Source of the DNA: Plasmopara viticola
Lineage: Eukaryota > Oomycota > Peronosporomycetes > Peronosporales > Peronosporaceae
DNA: 64,000 bases
Direction of reading: 5' to 3'
NCBI GenBank assembly: GCA_001695595.3
Contig: MBPM02000048.1
Location: 547,106 to 611,105, forward strand
Each line of letters opens with the position of its first letter. Position 1 is the stretch's first letter. The notes below the pieces were generated by a model that made no database searches, was not told where the DNA came from, and saw only the letters and a list, made by a program, of their open reading frames with translations. This document shows positions 58,238 through 64,000 of this stretch, in pieces. The translations under genes were made by a program, and so were the position numbers.

Positions 58238-59858
58238 TACCTAGTGCCAATAAGACCCAAGACTTGTCCAGCGATGGAAACGGTGTACTTTCACGTGGTC
58301 CGAGCCAATAGAAATGGGAGCGTAAAGAATATCATAGTCTTGTCCCCAAGGCGAAATTGCTTCATCGAAAAGTCAAATAATTGGGTCCGCCCAAGATGGT
58401 ATATTAGCCGGCATCCTGCCAGCTAAAATCACTTTACATAGCACGTGAAGCTGAAGACTCTTAATGGAGTCTAAGGTAGGTGTTAAGCCCAATCCACCTT
58501 GACTTTTAGGGAAGAAGCACCACTCACGGGCCAGAGCGTTGGAAGACTTAGAACGATACATGAAGCGTGAAATTAGTCGTGAAAGCTGATCTCGAAAGCC
58601 CGTGGACGAAATATAACAAACACTGGCCGTGTACCATAGTACAGGTCGAACTATTTGTTGGAGAATAACAACTTGATCCCGTAAAGTCCTTGCGCGGTGA
58701 AGCCATAGCGAACACCGGTTTTCGATTTTCACGATAAGATGCTGGGGTCGATCAGCGTCCAGAGGAGTTGGTCCGTAATATATACCCAAGTTTGGTGCAG
58801 GCATAATTGTCTACCACAACAACTCCCAGTGATAGAAGGTTTTGCCTTAATAACTCATTTTTTGCAGTTCAAAATTGAAAGGGAAGGGTTATCGTCTTAC
58901 TCGTATTTAGACTCATCCCAGAGGCCTCACAAAAATTCCCTTCCAATTTTAAAAAGTAATTGGTATGGCGTAAATCATGCTATCAGCAAAGCTAATAACA
59001 GTGTGGATCGAATCATTGAGTGAGGCGATGTCTCAAATTGAGTGAGTGTCACTAATTGAGTGAGTGGCCGATTGATTTTGAAGACCATAGTCTTGAAGAC
59101 GAACTCGAAGGAAATTAAGCAAAAACTCATTAGAGCACAAATAATGCCGGCGATAATGGGTCTCCTTGACGGACCCCCGCACCTAGTTCAAATGGGTCAA
59201 GTGGTTGGCCATTGAACATCAGGGTAGTTAGGGTACCCGGGAAGGGGTTCGTAACCAGCGGCGAAATTGGTCCCCAAATCCATAGTGCATTAGAACTATA
59301 TCGAGTGCGTCCCATACGACACTATCAAAGGCTTTAGCGAATTCTAGTAGAACGGCGCCAGCCGGGGAATTGCCACCCCAAAATAATTGAGTCAAAGCTT
59401 GAAATCGTAAATGTGCGTGGCGAATATCGCGGCCCGATACAAATCTAAATGGGTCCGGGTGAAGTAATTTTCCCAATACGGAGCCGAGCCTATGGGCCAA
59501 AATTTTGGGCCCGACTTTAGCGTCCACATTAAGCAATGAAATTGGTCGATAATTGCTGGAAAGTTTCCGATCGCCTTTGTTATAAAGAAGCGAGACTTGA
59601 ACCCTCCGCTGAAATTAGTCATTTCTCCCCTTTGGAATTGAGCAGCATACATAACTTCGAATATTCTGCTCAAGAGGGCTAGATCTGTCTTATAATATTC
59701 AAAAGGAAGGCCGTCCGGTCTCGGAGTTTTTTCAATTGCCGTGTGTGTTAGCGCCCAATAAAACTCAAAAGCTGTGAAGGGGCTGTCCAAATAAGCCTGA
59801 TCCGTCAAGGTAAGTCGCGCTTTAGTGTCTTGAAGAATTTGGACCAATTTTAAAGATC

Positions 59859-59968
59859 CCATTTTGGTTTACTATGGCCAAATTCCTTCGAAGGCGAACA
59901 GTAGATCCCAAAACCATTTTGGTTTAATATGTCCAATTTCCTTTGAAGGCGAACAGTAAATCACAAAA
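59859..59968. repeat. Two-copy tandem repeat at LINE 5' edge
   Basis: Two units of about 55 bp, each beginning ccattttggttta and containing gaaggcgaacagta. It lies at the 5' end of the LINE on the minus strand. The fragment at 1478-1530 shows only one unit. Confidence 0.7.
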
Positions 59969-60003
59969 CGTTTGTACAAACCTTTGGTAGCCATCTGAGC
60001 ATT

Positions 60004-60021
60004 GGAGCCGCTAACCAGCCC
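60004..60021 (+). repeat. 18-bp inverted repeat, left
   Basis: ggagccgctaaccagccc. Confidence 0.7.
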
Positions 60022-60051
60022 TCTTTTCGCTGACCAGCCCCCCCTTAATAC

Positions 60052-60061
60052 AGCACCCCTA
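60052..60061 (+). repeat. 10-bp target-site duplication, left copy
   Basis: agcaccccta, repeated at 60388-60397. Confidence 0.8.
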
Positions 60062-60387
60062 TTGTATTGTATTGTATTACGTTATCGCGTTGCCGAGTTG
60101 TGCACGTGCTAAGCTCAGTCTGGCTAGTCCACGGCATAGAGTGGTGTCCGCATACGTCGGGTCTCGTTCGGCGGGCAGTGCAGCCAGCATCAAGGTCATG
60201 AGGGTCTTCCATTATTTTGTTTAGCTCCGACTTGGTAAGAGTTAGGTGGCGCCCTGGTGCTGGAGACCGTCGCGTCGAGGGTAAGACTCGTTAGAGACCT
60301 GCAGATGCCCGAGAGCACCTGCCCGAAGCGCGCGAGCATTAAGCCCCCGCGCTTGGAAGGGGGGCGTCACCCCAACCTTTTCCCTGA
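60062..60387 (-). mobile_element. Very short LINE derivative (about 326 bp)
   Basis: Carries only the 3' end (tail with a 5-base repeated unit and the first 150 bases matching 8316-8460) and the 5' end (60250-60383, matching 46870-46998) of the deleted LINE family, joined at about 60215-60250. A 10-bp target duplication flanks it, so it moved as this SINE-sized form. Its tail unit is 'aatac' rather than 'tacat'. Confidence 0.8.
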
Positions 60388-60397
60388 AGCACCCCTA
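60388..60397 (+). repeat. 10-bp target-site duplication, right copy
   Basis: agcaccccta. Confidence 0.8.
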
Positions 60398-61212
60398 GTA
60401 TATACAAAAATCGACCCCTCTACGCACTCGCTTAGCATTGCAATTCAGCGCTTCGAAGAAAATGTAGTACAATAGTGGCTAGTAAAACATACTCATTAGT
60501 TGCTGCGCATTGTATATGGCGTCTGCTGTTCCGAGCACGAACAAATTGTATATGAACATATTAAAACCTTGGCAACTTTGCAAAGTCGGGCAGTGTGAGG
60601 TGCAAGTTGTGAAATTTTTAATTTCACGCAGTGCGAGGCAATGATTTGCGCCTATACTACACACAGGGTTGGAGTATTTTTTTCTCAGGCGACTAATAAC
60701 GAACAATCTGATCGTTCCAACTTTTTGGTGCGCACATACCAACGTAACTAATACCTTAGTAAACTTCTATGCAGCATTCAGAAATGTTTAATCAATAGCA
60801 TTGTTGACCTGAGTCGCTAATTTCATAATTGTAGACTCGTAAAATTTTACGAAGCGAGTCCAATATGAAAAGCAAAGACTACAGCAATGTGAAAATTACT
60901 CTTTTCCCGATGCGTCAACCAACAGAATGAAGCCAAAAAGACAAAAGAGAAGCGCAAGCCCTATTCTGTGGCAATGACAGGAACGAACGACCTCGTGATA
61001 CCCCCGCTGCTTGCAAGTGAAACAATCATGAAATCTGGTAAACACTATTATATGACCTGGCGTCGCATAAGTATAAATAGTGATGGCTACTATTTCCAAC
61101 GGAGAAAATTCATATCCGACAGAACATTTTAATCTTATGGGATTCGGTCCAGCCAATCATAAATCTTCAATATATACTGCATCAAGTTGGTGGGATGGAT
61201 AGTGAAAGCGTG

Positions 61213-61230
61213 GGGCTGGTTAGCGGCTCC
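61213..61230 (-). repeat. 18-bp inverted repeat, right
   Basis: gggctggttagcggctcc, the exact reverse complement of 60004-60021. Confidence 0.7.
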
Positions 61231-61299
61231 CCTCAGCATTCACAATGCGTTACTCTCCCTTGTAACAATCGCTTTTATTCAAAAAGTGCATTAGAGGTA

Positions 61300-63840
61300 A
61301 TATGTTTTACAATAGATTAAATGATTGACATAAGCTGGCAGATAAGCAATTGATTTTATGTCAATGCCTATGGACGCCAAGCTTGTATCAACCACTGATT
61401 CATATTCAAGTAGTCTCTGAATAGATCATCCATCTTTGGTTTTTTAACTTTGAATAAAATACGGTTTGAACGATTGCAAGTATCCTTACCGCCTTTAACC
61501 GCTATTTGTTGCCTCAGTAAATAATAAAACACTTTTACGAAAACAAAATATTTTAACGCTTGCTTGTCACTGTGGCATTTTAAAGCTTTCCGATGGAAGT
61601 CAGCTTCAAGCTAGCAACAGCACTAGCTGATTACACTTATACCATATCTAAGCTCAAAAACCAAGAATGTTAAGATTTGTCATCTAGCTTATTTTTGATC
61701 TAGACAAAAAAATACCCGCGTGACGCTACTACAGACAACCTTGTATCCGCAGTGACGCCTGCACCTGCGTCTACGCTTGAAATTGAAAACTTACATGATT
61801 TGACATTTCTGCTAAGCCAGGATCGCTGTACCAGCATGACTTACAACAGGTCTTTTGTTCATGACTCATTTGGGGCTGAGATCATGAAAAACAATCAAAC
61901 AAAAAATTGCACCTCCTAATTAAAACCGGTCAGCTAATTGATCGACCGCACAAAGCTCTGATGCGTAAGAGATAGACGCGTCGATTTAAGCTGAAAGCTC
62001 GCAAATAATCAAGAAGAGGAGCATTTGCGTCAAAACGTCACAGCTTGGTCTTTCATTGGTGCTGTAGAAGGAACGGCCTGACAAAATGATATCACAAAAG
62101 TCTCTGAGCGAAGAAAATTTCGTGAATAGAATCCAGACAAAATGTTGTGAAAAAAATTCGAGTGCACAACGATTGCTTTTTGCCACGGGGAATACAAGTA
62201 AGCGTCTTTGTAAAATCGTGACGAGCCTTGAGCCGCATAGCTTAACATTGTTGCTATGGAATATTCGAAAAGCTTGCCGATGACGCATTCGAAACAAAAC
62301 AAAAATCTATAAGCGAGCTTACAAAAAAGGTGACAAGTTAAAGCTCACAGGATAAGCTTTAAGGACGCGTGCAGCTTTTGCTGAGAGCATGGCTTTCCGG
62401 ACAAGCAAAACAACGCTGTTCGATCGATTTCGTCGAATCCAAATATTTTAACAAAGAGCTACAAAAGCGGCTTATGTAAAAGCCTTCTGAGCATTGATAA
62501 TTTTTAGAGCTTCGGTTCTGTCTGTGCCATACAGAGTCTGCGCTTCTTTTTCTTGTACCATACGGCGACACAAATACGCTGATGATTGTAGCGTATTTTC
62601 AACACACAACATCCTTCCGCTCCTAAAGTAGTCGATGAAGTTGACCGTACCTTTTCCCAACTCCACAACCAGATTCTTAAGAAGGTGGCGAAGTGTCGTG
62701 TACTAGCAGGTGCCAAACATATAGAAGTACCTAGCAACAACGTACGCTGCGTTTTAGTTTCTTTCGGAGCACGATCTGCAACCCAAGAAAAATTCCTTGG
62801 AGTCGAACTTCGTACTGGCCAGGAGATATATTTTCTGCACAAGATCCAGTATAGAAAAACGCTGTTATTTGTGCATTTTATTTTTCCTTAAAATCTATGA
62901 TAGGTACTGACCTATCGTAATCTTTGTCCTCGTTCATAAAATGGGAAAAGAGTGAATATTATTGCGTCTGAGGCATCTAGAAATAGAGCGGAGCTTTATC
63001 AAGATTTGATGCGAATTGGATCGAAATGTAGCAGACGACACGAATGGTTATATCCGATATTGCGTGTCGATAAAGGCGTAACGCTCATGTGAAGTAATAC
63101 CTGATGGAAAGAAGTCTTTTGAGAAAAAGAATTTGCTGTCAAGCCACCCGACGAAAGTAGCGCCGGCTCAACTTCAAAGGAAAACCGACAGAATACATCG
63201 TGTTGATACAGAAGCCCAAAGGCGATTTAATACGATGGCGTTAAAAGGAAAAAGCAAATTAAAGCAACTAAGATGATCACATATTCAGATCTGACAAGAT
63301 GCTGACTAGTGGACTTGTCGACAAAAAATTTCATACATATAAAGTTTTTATTATTATCTTTGCAGTCTTTTTTTTCGCAAGAATGTAAGCGTGAAACCAA
63401 CTTCTCATTCAGATGATGCCTTACGATACAAGCGACACCTTCGAATGTCGCTGTGCTGGACGTGGATGCAGGGATGAATGTGTCGCGAAAATGACAGAAA
63501 TTGCCTAATTCAGTCACACTTTTTTTTGGAGTGACTTCAATGAGATAGTATCCACTCAAGAACCAATGATCTTCGACTCTTTTGCTTTCGTAAAAGACCT
63601 GATTGCTCGTGCAACAAAAGCGCACTTTTGATATACCTAGTATTTCTTCCGAATATACACTAACGAAAATGGAATTTTAAAAGTGAACAGGCGTTGGATC
63701 TAGTAAATCAGCTTAGTTTTCAAGCTACCAAAATTAGTTTGCAGTGCTACAGTCTTACAAGTCAATTGAAACTTTCAAGCGAGCGTAAGCAAAATAAGTG
63801 AATGTTTATAATGGAAGCGACAACTTTGCTCAAATAAGAT
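61300..63840. repeat. Segmental duplication, copy B of 30300-32990
   Basis: Same order and orientation as copy A, with many substitutions and small indels. Unlike copy A it continues past the equivalent of 33000 into what may be an exon at 63887. Confidence 0.55.
62586..62891 (+). CDS. Unrecognised frame conserved with 31417-31809
   Basis: An open plus-strand stretch without an early ATG (first ATG at 62685). The translation pattern RTF.QLHNQ.LKK..KCRVLAG matches copy A while the DNA has drifted, suggesting an ancestral protein. The function is unknown and it is probably a fragment. A 112-codon frame also exists on the minus strand (62504-62842), but it has no counterpart in copy A. Confidence 0.3.
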
Positions 63841-63860
63841 AGCCCTTCCGTTTGGAATTA
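62900..63860. other. Intergenic part of duplication copy B
   Basis: AT-rich. A 132-codon minus frame (63227-63625) begins with no recognisable signal and is not matched by an equivalent frame in copy A, so I do not call it a gene. Confidence 0.3.
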
Positions 63861-63886
63861 ATTAGAATGGATCCAGCACGATTTCA

Positions 63887-64000
63887 GTGCACAAATACCA
63901 GCAAAAGCGTAAGTATTACGAGTATCTAGCGCGGGTCCAGAGTCGCTGCGACCTGACCGCCCGGGTTGACCCCAAGAGCAACATCAAGCCCGTATATTCG
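63887..64000 (+). CDS. Possible 5'-partial exon running off the window
   Basis: The frame is open from 63866 to the end of the window. The end has markedly higher GC and a protein-like translation (YYEYLARVQSRCDLTARVD). A tttcag acceptor at 63881-63886 could start the exon. No start codon is in frame, so the first exon would lie upstream. The domain is unknown. The jump in GC and codon regularity at the edge suggests a real gene beyond the window. Confidence 0.35.
   Translation, partial: MHKYQQKRKYYEYLARVQSRCDLTARVDPKSNIKPVYS

Larger units (their letters stand above)
52851..59935 (-). mobile_element. LINE, 5'-truncated, interrupted by a copia element
   Basis: Minus-strand LINE about 2.7 kb long without the insert. 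From 59862 down there is RT (PRPDGLPFEYYKTDLALLSRIFEV, FVSGRDIRHAHLRFQALTQ.., ELGAGVRQGDPLSPALFVL). After a deletion that removes the expected YADD box it continues as LNTSKT.., LGIYYGP and VRPVLWYTASVCYI (58804-58373). It is cut at 58237/53841 by the copia element, then continues in 53837-53508 and ends with a terminal region (LRCLWMHRNDIRFHEI) in 53120-52851. No endonuclease is present. It is a defective copy whose family also left the fragment at 1478-1815. Confidence 0.75.
60004..61230. mobile_element. Possible inverted-repeat DNA element with nested LINE derivative
   Basis: ggagccgctaaccagccc at 60004-60021 is perfectly inverted at 61213-61230 (18 of 18). A second similar motif (cgctgaccagccc) follows 12 bases inside the left end. 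The interior has no transposase; an 86-codon minus frame (60896-61156) has no known domain. Flanking sequence shares 'agcat' on both sides, but I cannot define an exact duplication. It could be a non-autonomous DNA transposon of about 0.9 kb once the inserted LINE derivative is removed. Confidence 0.5.

Noticed and set aside
1..64000. CRISPR arrays, rRNA operons, prophage, antiviral defence systems
   Set aside because: I looked for regular short repeats, rRNA core sequences and bacterial operon structure and saw none. The content is eukaryotic and TE-dominated.

Overview
The window looks like a repeat-rich accessory region from an oomycete, most likely a downy mildew of the genus Plasmopara. 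The main reason is a family of secreted proteins whose signal peptides begin MRGAFYV and which carry an RxLR-like/EER segment. The genus is an inference from family style; no search was run. The background is AT-rich. No rRNA, canonical tRNA, CRISPR array or plasmid/viral backbone is visible, and no housekeeping gene is intact.

Layout. 0-2.4 kb: mostly featureless, with a decayed LINE fragment. 2.4-8.3 kb: a relic effector tail, a 2.8-kb MULE DNA transposon with long terminal inverted repeats, then an intact effector (6245-8152). 8.3-9.4 kb: an internally deleted LINE flanked by a 12-bp target duplication. 10.2-12.4 kb: a decayed collinear copy of a large helical protein gene ('gene X'). 13-23.5 kb: decayed LINE ends and non-coding duplicated sequence with one effector relic. 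23.9-28.2 kb: an intact effector and a broken paralogue. 29.7-33 kb: duplicated sequence. 33-41.5 kb: a Ty1/copia element in two opposed halves around a duplicated block. 41.5-45.8 kb: LINE relic, third intact effector, relic of a further effector. 45.8-51.2 kb: second copy of gene X, on the minus strand, carrying an internal 1.7-kb inversion and another copy of the deleted LINE. 51.5-60 kb: small relics and a LINE split by a recent, nearly complete copia element. 60-61.2 kb: a possible inverted-repeat element holding a third, very short LINE derivative. 61.3-64 kb: duplicate of 30.3-33 kb, then a possible exon running off the end.

Together this is a sparse, TE-dominated compartment in which one secreted effector family has expanded by segmental duplication and decayed (three open copies, at least five relics). 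Two local inversions can be reconstructed from the sequence alone, one through a copia element and one through gene X. Several TE insertions can be ordered by nesting and target-site duplications.
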